Part shown: positions 33,901 through 42,406 of the stretch, in pieces
Layout: each line of letters begins with the position of its first letter
How positions within the stretch are numbered: the first letter of the stretch is position 1
Assembly (NCBI GenBank): GCA_900316645.1
Contig: ONDP01000016.1
Span: 1-64,000, forward strand
Direction of reading: 5' to 3'
Length of the DNA stretch: 64,000 nucleotides
DNA from: an uncultured Prevotellaceae bacterium
Lineage (GTDB): Bacteria; Bacteroidota; Bacteroidia; Bacteroidales; Bacteroidaceae
Made by a program: the position numbers and the translations under genes
Notes under the pieces: generated by a model
Told to the model about the DNA's origin: nothing
Databases searched by the model: none
Seen by the model: the letters and a program-made list of their open reading frames with translations, nothing else

Positions 33901-34019
33901 CTGGCGACAACCTGCTGACCATCAAGTCAAGCTCACTGACATGCTCTGATCCTGAGAACACAGCATGGAACTATCCTCATACAGCTTCATTCACATTCGG
34001 AATACAGCTAGGATTTTAA
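30912..34019 (+). CDS. SusC-family TonB-dependent transporter (fructan unit 1)
   Basis: A 1035-residue outer-membrane transporter that imports oligosaccharides with TonB energy. Signal peptide about 1-22 (ending MYA-QQ), a carboxypeptidase-regulatory-like domain (EITGTVNDATGPVIGATV), a TonB box region with LNEVVITGYQ, a plug with ADLTGSVGVV and the SusC stretch KDAASASIYGSRAANG, then a 22-strand barrel ending FTFGIQLGF. It pairs with the SusD lipoprotein encoded 59 bases downstream. The 54 residues from QQEITG to SYIGY differ at one position from those of the second SusC, while the barrels differ widely. Confidence 0.95.
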   Translation: MKQAKRITLSFLSLLLCTIMYAQQEITGTVNDATGPVIGATVMEKGTTNGTVTDFDGNFKLKVEAGKTLVFSYIGYQTVEMPAQNGMTVTMKDDAQLLNEVVITGYQVQRKADLTGSVGVVETKDFKASTTDPMASLQGKVPGMTITTNGSPSGEANVQIRGIGSMGGSSTAPLFIVDGVPYSGSLNSLNTNDIETMQVLKDAASASIYGSRAANGVIIITTKKGKKSDKINIDFNASISVAWMTQKMKLLNSQQYATALVQAALNDGKNPEDYAANYGLGLNVEGGKPITVYNPNTGMMDTYHIGGFYNGYMNAKQTMPFSDTDWVDQIGRTGVTQNYDVSLSKASEKTTMLFSAGYKKATGVLKHTDFENFSARFNSSYKINKIVTIGENAAFSYSNNVDCAPLENALKMAPTLPVYEIDGETFSGPVGGMSDRQNPMRELYHNKDNRLKKWRIFANAYADITPIEGLLIRSNFGIDYTNSYIRALTHTWHSDVVNNDTNASELAQTHSTKWTWSNTAQYNFDIAENHNLNILLGLEAHQDNGIDFAGRRVNYPLETIDYMWPSAGTGIQTVRGAGDGYKLMSYFGKIDYNWNDQLLASFTLRHDGSSRFGKNHQYGTFPSVSLGYRLSKHIKADWLRDWKIRASYGVTGNQGMNSNIAHYGLYVADYGSSRENSTAYDVNLQGSGTLPSGYYKSQSANEDLKWESSSQWNFGTDFSLFGGDLYGSYDLFFKETKDMLVQPAFLGAIGFGGQTWINGPTLKNWGMELNLGYRHKTSYGLSYDITGNFDFFRSKVTYLPEKSKNSYEHNDFHNLAQDGKAYGSLIGYVAEGLYQSREEVLASGQAGARVGGLKYADLNGDGKINEADRTWVFNPVPNFSYGFNVNLGYKDFDFTMFWQGVSGVDVINTQKYQTDFWSITDAGSNKGERVINAWTPANPGSTIPALTTSNGADEGRMSSYFVENGSYIKLRTLQLGYRIPDSLVKKLLLSSARIYLSGDNLLTIKSSSLTCSDPENTAWNYPHTASFTFGIQLGF

Positions 34020-34020
34020 G

Positions 34021-34063
34021 AAGGTAATAGTGAAAAGAGAAAAGTGAATAATTTGCTACCGCT
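34021..34063. repeat. Composite repeat with class B heptamers
   Basis: Starts AAGGTAATAGTGAA, continues with AGTGAAA-like units and ends AATTTGCTACCGCT, the reverse complement of the flank at 20141 and 26763. It fills most of the susC1-susD1 gap and may be a complete copy of the element. Confidence 0.85.
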
Positions 34064-34078
34064 AAAAAAACAAGAATT

Positions 34079-35794
34079 ATGAAAAAGATTAATATATATA
34101 TCGCGTCCTTGCTGCTTTCTGCCCTTGCAGTATCATGTAGCGTTGATGATTTGAAGCCTCAGGGTACGCTCGATGAAGGAACAGCGTTCTCAAGCCCTGA
34201 GAAACTTGTCACCGCAGCATACGCCAAACTGGGCGATGACTGGTATTCCTATCCCTTCAACCTGTGGCCATATGGCGACATGAGTGCCGACGACTGTCTC
34301 AAAGGTGGCTCCGGCGAGAACGACACCGGCTATCACCCCATGGAGATTTTCTCTACCTTACAGCCCGACCGTGGTGAATTCGACGAACTGTGGTATCAAC
34401 TATACAGTGCTATCTCTCGTTGCAACCGTGCTTTGGAAGCCATGCAGAATGTGGAGGAGACTGCTAATATCAAGCAACTGAAGGCTGAGACTCGTTTCCT
34501 GCGTGCCCATTTCTATTACAAATTGCAGCAGATGTGGTATGAAGTGCCTTTCATCACTGAAGGTATGGACAATGCCGCTATCGAGGCTACTCCACAGAGC
34601 TCGCACGACGACCTCATGCAGTTGATTATCGACGACTTCCAATATGCTTACGAGAATCTGGCAGAGGCCGATCCTGGCAAGACTGGACGTGCCCACAAGG
34701 TGGCTGCCGCTGCCTATCTTGCCAAGGTTTATCTGAACTGGGCATACGGTGACGGCTACGAGGCTACCACGGGCTACGCTCATGTTGACCAGGCAAAAAT
34801 CAAGAAGGTGATTGAATATACCGAAGTGGTCAAGAATTCAAAATACGACTATCTCGACACCTACGGTCATATCTTCCTACAGGACTATGCCAATTCTTGC
34901 GAGAGTATCTTTGCCGTACAGCACTCTAACAAAGCCGACGACGGTACGCTCTACGGACGTGCCAACTGGTCGAACATGCTGAATGGTGTATGGCTCATGT
35001 GGTCGTGCGGTTGGGACTTCCACAAGCCTTCACAGAACCTGGTCAACGCCTTCAAGACCAAGAACGGTCTGCCTATGGATAATTTCGACGAGGATCATAA
35101 TGCCATCCTCACTTTGGGTGCCGATTTAAAGTACAAGTACGACCCACGTCTGTTCCACACCGTCGGTATGCCTACCTATCCTTACAAATACGAGGCTGAT
35201 TTCACCCTGGAGAAGAAGAACAGCCGTACTCCTAACACCTACGGTTACTACTGCTCTATGAAGGAGATTCCTCAACGTTCTAAGGGTGAGACCTACGACA
35301 ACCCCTGGCAGGCATTTGCCCAGAACGACTACGTGCTGCGCTATACAGATGTGATGCTGATGCGTGCCGAGGCCCTCATCGAGAGCGGTGACTTTAACGG
35401 CGAGGCTTTGGAAATCATCAACACCATCCGCGACCGTGCAGCAAAAGACATCAATGCGAAGTCACTTATCGGCTATGCTAAGGATCAGTGCGAAATCAGT
35501 AAGTACGGTAACTTCGCCTCTAAGGACGATGCTCGCAAGGCTCTGCGCTGGGAACGCCGTGTAGAACTGGCTATGGAAGGACACCGCTTCTTCGACCTGC
35601 GTCGTTGGGGTATGCTCTCTGAAACGCTCAATGCTTACTTCGCTTCTGAAAAGACCGACGAATACGATGGTCAGACCTATGCCCTCTACTATAAGGATGC
35701 CTTCTTCACCAAGGGTAAGAACGAGTATTTCCCCATCGCATCTAACCAGATGAACTATGTTCAGGGACTCTACCATCAGAACAAAGGCTATTAA
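34079..35794 (+). CDS. SusD-family glycan-binding lipoprotein (unit 1)
   Basis: A 571-residue outer-membrane lipoprotein with a lipobox at Cys20 (LAVSC). It has the SusD/RagB plan: N-terminal helical TPR-like part (ISRCNRALEAMQNVEET; ETRFLRAHFYYKLQQMW), and a C-terminal part with LRWERRVELAMEGHRFFDLRRWG, the conserved SusD signature. It should form the lid on SusC1 and bind fructan fragments on the cell surface. It lies 59 bases after susC1, behind a composite repeat, and 38 bases before the DUF4960 gene. Confidence 0.94.
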   Translation: MKKINIYIASLLLSALAVSCSVDDLKPQGTLDEGTAFSSPEKLVTAAYAKLGDDWYSYPFNLWPYGDMSADDCLKGGSGENDTGYHPMEIFSTLQPDRGEFDELWYQLYSAISRCNRALEAMQNVEETANIKQLKAETRFLRAHFYYKLQQMWYEVPFITEGMDNAAIEATPQSSHDDLMQLIIDDFQYAYENLAEADPGKTGRAHKVAAAAYLAKVYLNWAYGDGYEATTGYAHVDQAKIKKVIEYTEVVKNSKYDYLDTYGHIFLQDYANSCESIFAVQHSNKADDGTLYGRANWSNMLNGVWLMWSCGWDFHKPSQNLVNAFKTKNGLPMDNFDEDHNAILTLGADLKYKYDPRLFHTVGMPTYPYKYEADFTLEKKNSRTPNTYGYYCSMKEIPQRSKGETYDNPWQAFAQNDYVLRYTDVMLMRAEALIESGDFNGEALEIINTIRDRAAKDINAKSLIGYAKDQCEISKYGNFASKDDARKALRWERRVELAMEGHRFFDLRRWGMLSETLNAYFASEKTDEYDGQTYALYYKDAFFTKGKNEYFPIASNQMNYVQGLYHQNKGY

Positions 35795-35832
35795 GAATTA
35801 AAAAATTGAAGAACTGAAAAATTAAAGTAATT

Positions 35833-37377
35833 ATGAAGACTATATATAATAAAATAGGTGCAGCACTGATGGGCGTCCTGCTGTTGGCTTCCTGTCAGGA
35901 CAGAGACCTCCCAGGTTCTGCTGCCATGCAATTGCCAGCTCCCGATGTCACCACCATCTCTGGTGCAGCCAGCGGTGCTAACGATTACGACTACACGCTC
36001 ACTTGGTCGCAGGTGCCAACAGGTGCTCAGATGCAGGTGGCTGTCTTCAAGAATGGTTCACAGACTCAGGGTCTGACTACTATTGAGGGTAATTCCTTCA
36101 CACTCAAGAACCTGGAGACCAACCAGCTCTACGAGTTCCTCTTCAAATATACCAATGGCGATGCTACCTCTAAGGGTGTGATGACCAGCTACACACGTGG
36201 TGGTGCTACAGCCCCAGAGAACCTGAAGATGACTCAGGTAGATATCTCTGACGATGAGCACAATCTGGAAGTCACTTGGAATGCAGCAGAGGATGCTACT
36301 TCCTATATTCTCACATTGGTCAACGGCGATGGTTCTAAGAAGATTACTGAAACCGTTACCGGCACTTCCTACACCATCAAGGGTGTTGAGATGAAGGAAC
36401 GTTGGGAAGCAACCCTCATTGCTCAGAATGCCGAGGGTAAGGCGCTGCCTATCTCTGCTTCTACCAAGATTGGTGGTAAGATTCCAGCCTTCCTGTCTGA
36501 ATATGCTACTCCCGAGGAACTGCTGGAGAAAGGCGATGATGACGAAGCCTCAGCATGGCTCTGGTTCAAGGAAACTTATCCAAAGGGGGAATATGTTTAC
36601 TTTGGCAATATCAGCACCGTTGAGAATATCGAAGACTACCGCATGCTCTTCTGGTTGCGCGACTTTGACGAGGGAAGTGCTGACGATGTTTGGAATTTCT
36701 CTGACGTAGCTAAGAATGCAGCTCCTGTTATCGAGCAATATGTCAAGAATGGTGGCAACCTGCTGCTGTGGTCGTATGCCGTGCCATACATCGGAACCAT
36801 CAACCGTGTTAAAACATCTCTCCTTCGCACAGCACCTGGCATCGACACAGGTCGTGGCTTCATCAACAATGATGTTTGGAAGATGGCAGTTTGCGTCAAT
36901 ACAGGCAAGTTCACCATGGACTACAGCAAACATGCTATCTACAATGGCATGACTGTTGAGAAACTGAACAACGAATGCTTTGCTGCTATCGCTATGAAGG
37001 GTGCAGGATGGACAGAGAACCACAACATGGTGTTCTACGACATTCCAAATATTCTGACCGAATTGAATAACGATACGGAAGAGTGCTACAAATCGATTAC
37101 TGAGGAATATGGTATCTATCCTCTCGCCACATGGGACGGTCAGGCGAAGTGGGTCAGCCAGTTGAACGTCTGGGAGGCCAAGGGTGCCGAGAAGGCTCCT
37201 GATGGATTCCAGAAGGGTTGCGGCACCGTGCTCTGCATTGGTAATGGCGGTTGCGAGTTCTCTATGAAGAACGAGGATGGCACTAACGATATCAGCGCCC
37301 ACCCCAAGAACAACGCCTATCAGGACAACATCCTGAAGTTGGCTAAGAACAGCATCGAATACCTAATGTCTATCTAA
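35833..37377 (+). CDS. DUF4960 surface lipoprotein (unit 1), probable fructan-binding protein
   Basis: A 514-residue lipoprotein with a lipobox at Cys21 (LLLASC). Two fibronectin type III-like segments lie at about 35-120 and 130-215 (for example YDYTLTWSQVPTGAQMQVAV and LEVTWNAAEDATSYILTL), followed by a C-terminal domain of about 290 residues that I recognise as DUF4960. In fructan loci of Bacteroides a protein of this kind occupies the SusE/F position and binds levan on the surface, as recalled from that system. A related but much diverged protein is in unit 2. The gene ends before a repeated 3' segment and a strong terminator. Confidence 0.82.
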   Translation: MKTIYNKIGAALMGVLLLASCQDRDLPGSAAMQLPAPDVTTISGAASGANDYDYTLTWSQVPTGAQMQVAVFKNGSQTQGLTTIEGNSFTLKNLETNQLYEFLFKYTNGDATSKGVMTSYTRGGATAPENLKMTQVDISDDEHNLEVTWNAAEDATSYILTLVNGDGSKKITETVTGTSYTIKGVEMKERWEATLIAQNAEGKALPISASTKIGGKIPAFLSEYATPEELLEKGDDDEASAWLWFKETYPKGEYVYFGNISTVENIEDYRMLFWLRDFDEGSADDVWNFSDVAKNAAPVIEQYVKNGGNLLLWSYAVPYIGTINRVKTSLLRTAPGIDTGRGFINNDVWKMAVCVNTGKFTMDYSKHAIYNGMTVEKLNNECFAAIAMKGAGWTENHNMVFYDIPNILTELNNDTEECYKSITEEYGIYPLATWDGQAKWVSQLNVWEAKGAEKAPDGFQKGCGTVLCIGNGGCEFSMKNEDGTNDISAHPKNNAYQDNILKLAKNSIEYLMSI

Positions 37378-37385
37378 GACATCTA

Positions 37386-37450
37386 GTTAGTAAAATTGGT
37401 TAATAGTAGTTTTTAGTTTAGTAAAAGGAAAGATTGTATTTCAGGATTAC
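37386..37450. repeat. 3' segment shared by the two fructan units (copy 1)
   Basis: From GTTAGTAAAATTGGTTAATA to the CAGGATTAC end, this matches 47265-47325 almost base for base apart from a few indels. It follows the last gene of unit 1. Confidence 0.85.
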
Positions 37451-37460
37451 TAACCAATCC

Positions 37461-37496
37461 GCCCAGGCACTGTCGATAGTGTCTGGGCTTTTTTTT
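37461..37496 (+). terminator. Intrinsic terminator after fructan unit 1
   Basis: GCCCAGGCAC (37461-37470) pairs with GTGTCTGGGC (37479-37488) with one G-U, followed by eight T. Confidence 0.95.
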
Positions 37497-37529
37497 CGAC
37501 AATAGTATGGAAGGTAATAGTTTTTTTTG

Positions 37530-37537
37530 TATCTTTG
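37530..37537 (+). promoter_or_regulatory. Promoter -7 element for regulator 2
   Basis: TATCTTTG after a T run, 25 bases before ATG 37563. It overlaps a TTG that would otherwise look like an upstream start. Confidence 0.75.
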
Positions 37538-37562
37538 CACACAGAAAACTAAATTGACAATG

Positions 37563-39152
37563 ATGAAGAAGACTATTTGGATATTTCTTCCAGCACTATT
37601 TCTGCTGTTGACTGCCTGCTCCGACAACGAGAGGGTATATAAAATAGGTGTGGCTCAATGTTCTAAGGGTCCCTGGCGCGAGAAGGTGAATCAGGAGATG
37701 ATGGCTGCCCAACACCTCTATGAGCACGATGTCAAGGTGGACATCGTTAATTCGTATGACGAACCTGAAGTTCAAGCTCGTCAGATTGACAGCTTAGCAC
37801 AGACAGATATCGATCTTATGGTAGTTGCCCCCTATGAGGACACGAAAGTCATCAACGATGCCATTGCCCGAGTTCTCAAAGCCGGCATCCCCGTCGTCAG
37901 TTTCGACCGTAAGACCAGTGCAGACTATACGGCTTTTATTGGTGGCAACAACTTTGAAGCTGGTTACATTGTAGGTCAGTATATTGCCTCCCTTGTCAGA
38001 GATAAAGGGCGAGAAACAAGAAATAAGAAACCTGTGGTGATGGAGATTACAGGACTGTTAAGTAGCACACCGGCACTGGAACGCCATCTTGGTTTTGAAA
38101 AGTCAATGGAGGAATTGCCAGAGGTCGAGTACATCTGTAGGAAGAGTGATTGGGCAAGCGACACTTCCTGCCGTCTTGCCACTGAACTGATTGACTCGCT
38201 CCGCAAAACAGACAGTTCACAGTTAGACCACACTTTCATCTTTTGCCACAACGATGGTATGGCGACAGGCGTTTACAAGGCTGTCGTGGAACAGGATGTA
38301 GAAGGACGCGTTAAGATTCTTGGTATTGATGGCATGCCTCACGAAGGCTTAGAATATGTAACATTAGGCCATCAGATAGGAACCTATTACTACCCTACCC
38401 ATGGCGAGAAGATTATCCGTTTGGCTCTTGACATCCTCACTGGTAAACCTTTTGAACGTGAGAATCCCATGTTAGGCTTTGTCGTCACTCCCGACAACGT
38501 TGATCTCGTTACAAGGGAATCCATGGAGCTGATGAGTCAGAACGACCACATGATAACCATCCACGACAAGTTGGAAACTGCTTTTGGACTATACAACACC
38601 CAGCACAAAGTGTTGATTGGCAGTTTCATTGCCATTATCGTGCTGATAATAGCCATCATCATGATATGGCGAGCTTATCTTCAGACGCGCAAAGCCATCC
38701 GTCAGCAACAGACGCTGAACGAGGAAGAGACCCTGCTCTACACCCATGCCGCCCCACAACCCATGCGTCCATTCTTGGAAACGGAAAAGGAGCAGTTGCC
38801 CACCCCGCGTTCACAGGACGAGATCTTTGCCGAGCAATTAAACGAAGCCATCCGAGCCCAGATGTCAAACCCCGAATTGAAAATCGAGGACTTAGGCGAG
38901 GCAATGGGTCTGAGCCGTGTCCAGTTATATCGTCGCGTGAAAGTCATTACCGGGCTCACCCCCGTTGAATTGCTCCGTAAGATCCGCCTGCAACAGGGTT
39001 ACGTATTACTTTGTACTACAACGAAAACCGTTCAAGAGATTGCCTACGAGGTAGGATTCGGTACACCGGGTTATTTCTCTAAATGTTTCAAGCAACAATA
39101 CGGCAAATACCCCATGGACCTGCGTCAAAACGGACAGACTGAACAGATTTGA
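37563..39152 (+). CDS. Membrane-tethered sugar-sensing AraC-type regulator (unit 2)
   Basis: A 529-residue protein built like regulator 1: signal sequence with lipobox-like TAC (LLLTACS), periplasmic sugar-binding domain (about 22-310; YKIGVAQCSKGPWREKVNQE, KILGIDGMPHEG), one membrane segment (VLIGSFIAIIVLIIAIIMIW, about 338-357), a linker, and an AraC domain (about 420-529: LGEAMGLSRVQLYRRVK and EIAYEVGFGTPGYFSKCFK). No kinase or receiver is present. It sits directly before susC2 and is the natural activator of unit 2. ATG 37563 is chosen (ATGATG repeat at 37560-37565); the longer frame begins inside the promoter. It and regulator 1 are clear paralogues. Confidence 0.88.
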   Translation: MKKTIWIFLPALFLLLTACSDNERVYKIGVAQCSKGPWREKVNQEMMAAQHLYEHDVKVDIVNSYDEPEVQARQIDSLAQTDIDLMVVAPYEDTKVINDAIARVLKAGIPVVSFDRKTSADYTAFIGGNNFEAGYIVGQYIASLVRDKGRETRNKKPVVMEITGLLSSTPALERHLGFEKSMEELPEVEYICRKSDWASDTSCRLATELIDSLRKTDSSQLDHTFIFCHNDGMATGVYKAVVEQDVEGRVKILGIDGMPHEGLEYVTLGHQIGTYYYPTHGEKIIRLALDILTGKPFERENPMLGFVVTPDNVDLVTRESMELMSQNDHMITIHDKLETAFGLYNTQHKVLIGSFIAIIVLIIAIIMIWRAYLQTRKAIRQQQTLNEEETLLYTHAAPQPMRPFLETEKEQLPTPRSQDEIFAEQLNEAIRAQMSNPELKIEDLGEAMGLSRVQLYRRVKVITGLTPVELLRKIRLQQGYVLLCTTTKTVQEIAYEVGFGTPGYFSKCFKQQYGKYPMDLRQNGQTEQI

Positions 39153-39170
39153 CATAATAGTCAACATTTG

Positions 39171-39264
39171 TTCCATGAAACATTTTTTTTAGTATGCGAA
39201 CGATAATTTCTAATCGCTCGCATATTTTTATAGTACTTTTGCGTCAGTTATTAACAAGAGTACT
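39171..39264 (+). promoter_or_regulatory. Promoter and operator-like region of susC2
   Basis: TTCCATGAAACAT (39171-39183) matches the susC1 element in 12 of 13 bases. ATGCGAACGAT (39194-39204) and ATCGCTCGCAT (39213-39223) form an inverted repeat with 10 of 11 pairs, ending 10 bases before the -7 element TACTTTTG (39234-39241). AGTACT at 39232 and 39259 repeats the susC1 spacing of 27 bp. The inverted repeat could also act as a terminator for regulator 2. Confidence 0.75.
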
Positions 39265-39282
39265 AACCAAAATAACAAGCAA

Positions 39283-42200
39283 ATGAAACAAACAAGAAGA
39301 CTGATTCTGAGTTTCCTCTCCCTGCTTACATGTACTATAATGTACGCACAACAGGAGATTACGGGAACTGTGAATGACGCAATGGGCCCCGTCATCGGTG
39401 CCACCGTCATGGAGAAGGGTACCACCAATGGTACCGTAACCGATTTCGACGGTAACTTCAAGCTGAAGGTCGAAGCTGGAAAAACCCTCGTGTTCAGCTA
39501 CATCGGTTATCTGACACAAGAATTGCCTGCTGCCAACGGCATGACTGTCACGATGCAGGAGGACGCTCTGACACTGAACGAAGTGGTGGTAACAGGTTAT
39601 ACCACTCAGCGCAAGGCCGACCTGACAGGTGCTGTTTCGGTAGTCAGTGTCAACGAGATTGCCAAGCAGAACGAAAACAACCCGATGAAAGCACTGCAAG
39701 GTCGTGTACCAGGAATGAATATCAGTGCTACTGGTGATCCTTCGGGAGCTGCTACCGTCCGTATCCGTGGTGTCGGAACGTTGAACAACAACGACCCTCT
39801 CTACATCATTGATGGTGTGCCCACCCAGAGCGGTATGCATGAGTTGAATGGTAATGACATTGAGTCTATCCAGGTGTTAAAGGATGCTGCCTCGGCCTCT
39901 ATCTATGGTAGCCGTGCTGCCAACGGTGTGATCATCATCACCACCAAGAAAGGTAAGGAGGGTAAAATCAAGGTGAACTTCGATGCTAGTATTGCAGCCT
40001 CTTTCTACAAGAATAAAATTGAGACAATGAATGCCAGTCAGTGGGGACGTGCTTTCTGGCAGGCCAATATCAATGACGGTATTGATCCTAATAAAAACAG
40101 TCTCGGTTACAACTTCGATTGGGGTTATGACCAAAACGGATACCCCAAGCTCAATGGTATGACGATGAATATGTTCATAGACGACAAGGCTACCGTTCGT
40201 GCAGGTGACACAGACTGGTTTGACCAGGTGACACGTACAGGTGTCGTACAGCAGTACAACCTCTCGGTCAGCAATGGCTCTGAACGAGGAAATGCATTCT
40301 TCTCAATTGGTTATTACGATAATAAAGGTACCATTAAAGATACGAAATTCAGTCGCTTGTCAGCTCGTGCCAATGCCGACTATAAGTTGTTTGATGGTTT
40401 GGTAACCATTGGTGAGAACTTCACTGTCAACCGTACGAAGGGTATTGATGCTCCTGGTGGTATTCTGAGCAATGCTCTGGAGTTCAACCCCAATTTCCCC
40501 ATTTATGCTGAGAATGGCGAATATGCCCAAGCACTCGGTGCTTACTCAGAGCGTGAGAATCCCCTGAGTATGCTTTACAACACGAAGGACAACGAGTACA
40601 CACAGTGGCGCATGTTCGGTGATGTTCATCTGAGTATCAATCCTTTCAAGAACTTCACCGTTCGTACGACCCTCGGTATGGACTATACCCAGAAGGAACA
40701 GCGTTTCTTCACCTATCCTATTGCCAATGGCAAGATGGTACGTACCGACAATGCCGTTGAAGATAAGCAGGAGCACACCATGCGTTGGATGTGGAACGCC
40801 ATTGCCACCTACAATCTGGAGATTGGCAAGCATCGTGGTGACGCCATGATCGGTATGGAGGTCAATCGCGAGAATTATAAGTTCAGCAGTGCTAAGCGTT
40901 ATGAGTATGCCGTACTCAATCCCGACTATATGTGGCCATCTGCCGGTTCTGGCAAACAGTTTGCCGAAGGTAACGGCAACGGATTCTCTCTGGTATCTTT
41001 CTTCGGTAAGGTGAACTACACCTACGACGACAAATATATGGCTAGCCTGACTATCCGTCGTGACGGTTCAAGCCGTTTTGGTAAGAACAACCAATATGGT
41101 ACATTCCCTTCTATCTCTGTCGGTTGGCGCTTGACGCAGGAGAAGTTCATGAAGAAAACCAGCAGTTGGCTCGACGACTTGAAGTTGCGCTACTCTTGGG
41201 GACAAACCGGTAACTCTGAAATTGACAACAACGCACGCTATACCCTTTATAAGGCCGTCGTTTCAACAGGACTGTGGGGAAGTGGTGCTGCCGGTACCAC
41301 TTACGACATCACTGGTAGCAATGGTGGTTACACACTTCCCAACGGATATGTTCGTGGCCAGCGCGGTAACGAAGATATCAAGTGGGAAACCACAACCCAG
41401 CATAACATCGGTCTTGACTTTGCTCTGTTGCGCAACGAGGTGTATGGTAGCTTTGATTGGTTCTACAAGAAGACCACAGACATTCTGCTGCCTATGGACG
41501 GAATCGCCGCTATGGGTGAAGGTGCCGGACAATGGATCAATGCAGGTGAAATGAAGAACGTAGGTTGGGAATTCTCGCTGGGTTATCGTCACAAACTGGC
41601 TAATGGCTTCTCATGGGACATCAACGGTAATATCAGCCGTTATACCAATGAGATTACCAAACTGCCTGAGACGGTTATTGCCAATGGTAAATTCGGTGGC
41701 GGTGGTATGTTCAGCGTTATCGGACACGCAAGAGATTCACAGGTAGGTTACATTGCCGATGGACTTTTCCAGAATCAGGAAGAGATTGACAACCATGCCA
41801 CCCAGGAAGGTGCTGGTATCGGTCGTATCCGTTGGAAGGATCTGAACAACGACGGTGTCATCAACGAGGCCGACCGTACATGGATTTATGATCCGACACC
41901 CGACTTCGCATGGGGTCTGAACATCTATCTGCAGTACAAGAACTTTGACTTCACCATGTTCTGGCAGGGTGTACAGGGAAGAGATATTGACACTCGCGAT
42001 TATAAGTCAAAGACCGATTTCTGGGCAAACTCTAATGTGAATGTGCCTTACCTGAACAAGGGTGTGCGCACACTTGATGCATGGACTCCTGCTAACAGCA
42101 GCAGTACAATCCCTGCACTTACTACCTCTGACACCAACAACGAAGGACGTGTTTCTACATATTATATAGAAAACGGATCGTATGCTAAGCTGCGCACCAT

Positions 42201-42390
42201 CCAGTTGGGTTATAACCTTCCTAAGAGCTTTACTGACAAACTGCGTATGGAACGTATGCGACTCTACATTTCTGCTCAGAACCTACTGACCATCAAGAGC
42301 AGTAAGTTTACAGGTGTAGATCCTGAGAACCCTGCTTTCGATTATCCTATTCCTCTCAACATGACATTCGGAGTTAATGTGTCGTTTTAA
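39283..42390 (+). CDS. SusC-family TonB-dependent transporter (fructan unit 2)
   Basis: A 1035-residue outer-membrane transporter, the same length as SusC1. Signal peptide about 1-22, carboxypeptidase-regulatory-like domain (EITGTVNDAMGPVIGATV), TonB box region with LNEVVVTGYT, plug with KDAASASIYGSRAANG, then the barrel ending MTFGVNVSF. Leader and N-terminal domain are nearly the same as in unit 1; the barrel and extracellular loops are diverged, so the two may prefer different fructan sizes or linkages, which is inference. SusD2 starts 16 bases downstream. Confidence 0.95.
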   Translation: MKQTRRLILSFLSLLTCTIMYAQQEITGTVNDAMGPVIGATVMEKGTTNGTVTDFDGNFKLKVEAGKTLVFSYIGYLTQELPAANGMTVTMQEDALTLNEVVVTGYTTQRKADLTGAVSVVSVNEIAKQNENNPMKALQGRVPGMNISATGDPSGAATVRIRGVGTLNNNDPLYIIDGVPTQSGMHELNGNDIESIQVLKDAASASIYGSRAANGVIIITTKKGKEGKIKVNFDASIAASFYKNKIETMNASQWGRAFWQANINDGIDPNKNSLGYNFDWGYDQNGYPKLNGMTMNMFIDDKATVRAGDTDWFDQVTRTGVVQQYNLSVSNGSERGNAFFSIGYYDNKGTIKDTKFSRLSARANADYKLFDGLVTIGENFTVNRTKGIDAPGGILSNALEFNPNFPIYAENGEYAQALGAYSERENPLSMLYNTKDNEYTQWRMFGDVHLSINPFKNFTVRTTLGMDYTQKEQRFFTYPIANGKMVRTDNAVEDKQEHTMRWMWNAIATYNLEIGKHRGDAMIGMEVNRENYKFSSAKRYEYAVLNPDYMWPSAGSGKQFAEGNGNGFSLVSFFGKVNYTYDDKYMASLTIRRDGSSRFGKNNQYGTFPSISVGWRLTQEKFMKKTSSWLDDLKLRYSWGQTGNSEIDNNARYTLYKAVVSTGLWGSGAAGTTYDITGSNGGYTLPNGYVRGQRGNEDIKWETTTQHNIGLDFALLRNEVYGSFDWFYKKTTDILLPMDGIAAMGEGAGQWINAGEMKNVGWEFSLGYRHKLANGFSWDINGNISRYTNEITKLPETVIANGKFGGGGMFSVIGHARDSQVGYIADGLFQNQEEIDNHATQEGAGIGRIRWKDLNNDGVINEADRTWIYDPTPDFAWGLNIYLQYKNFDFTMFWQGVQGRDIDTRDYKSKTDFWANSNVNVPYLNKGVRTLDAWTPANSSSTIPALTTSDTNNEGRVSTYYIENGSYAKLRTIQLGYNLPKSFTDKLRMERMRLYISAQNLLTIKSSKFTGVDPENPAFDYPIPLNMTFGVNVSF

Positions 42391-42406
42391 ATAGCATTTA
42401 GAAATT

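Noticed and set aside
39283-42390. Assembly duplication of susC
   Set aside because: The two genes differ strongly over the barrel and are followed by different genes, so they are true paralogues.
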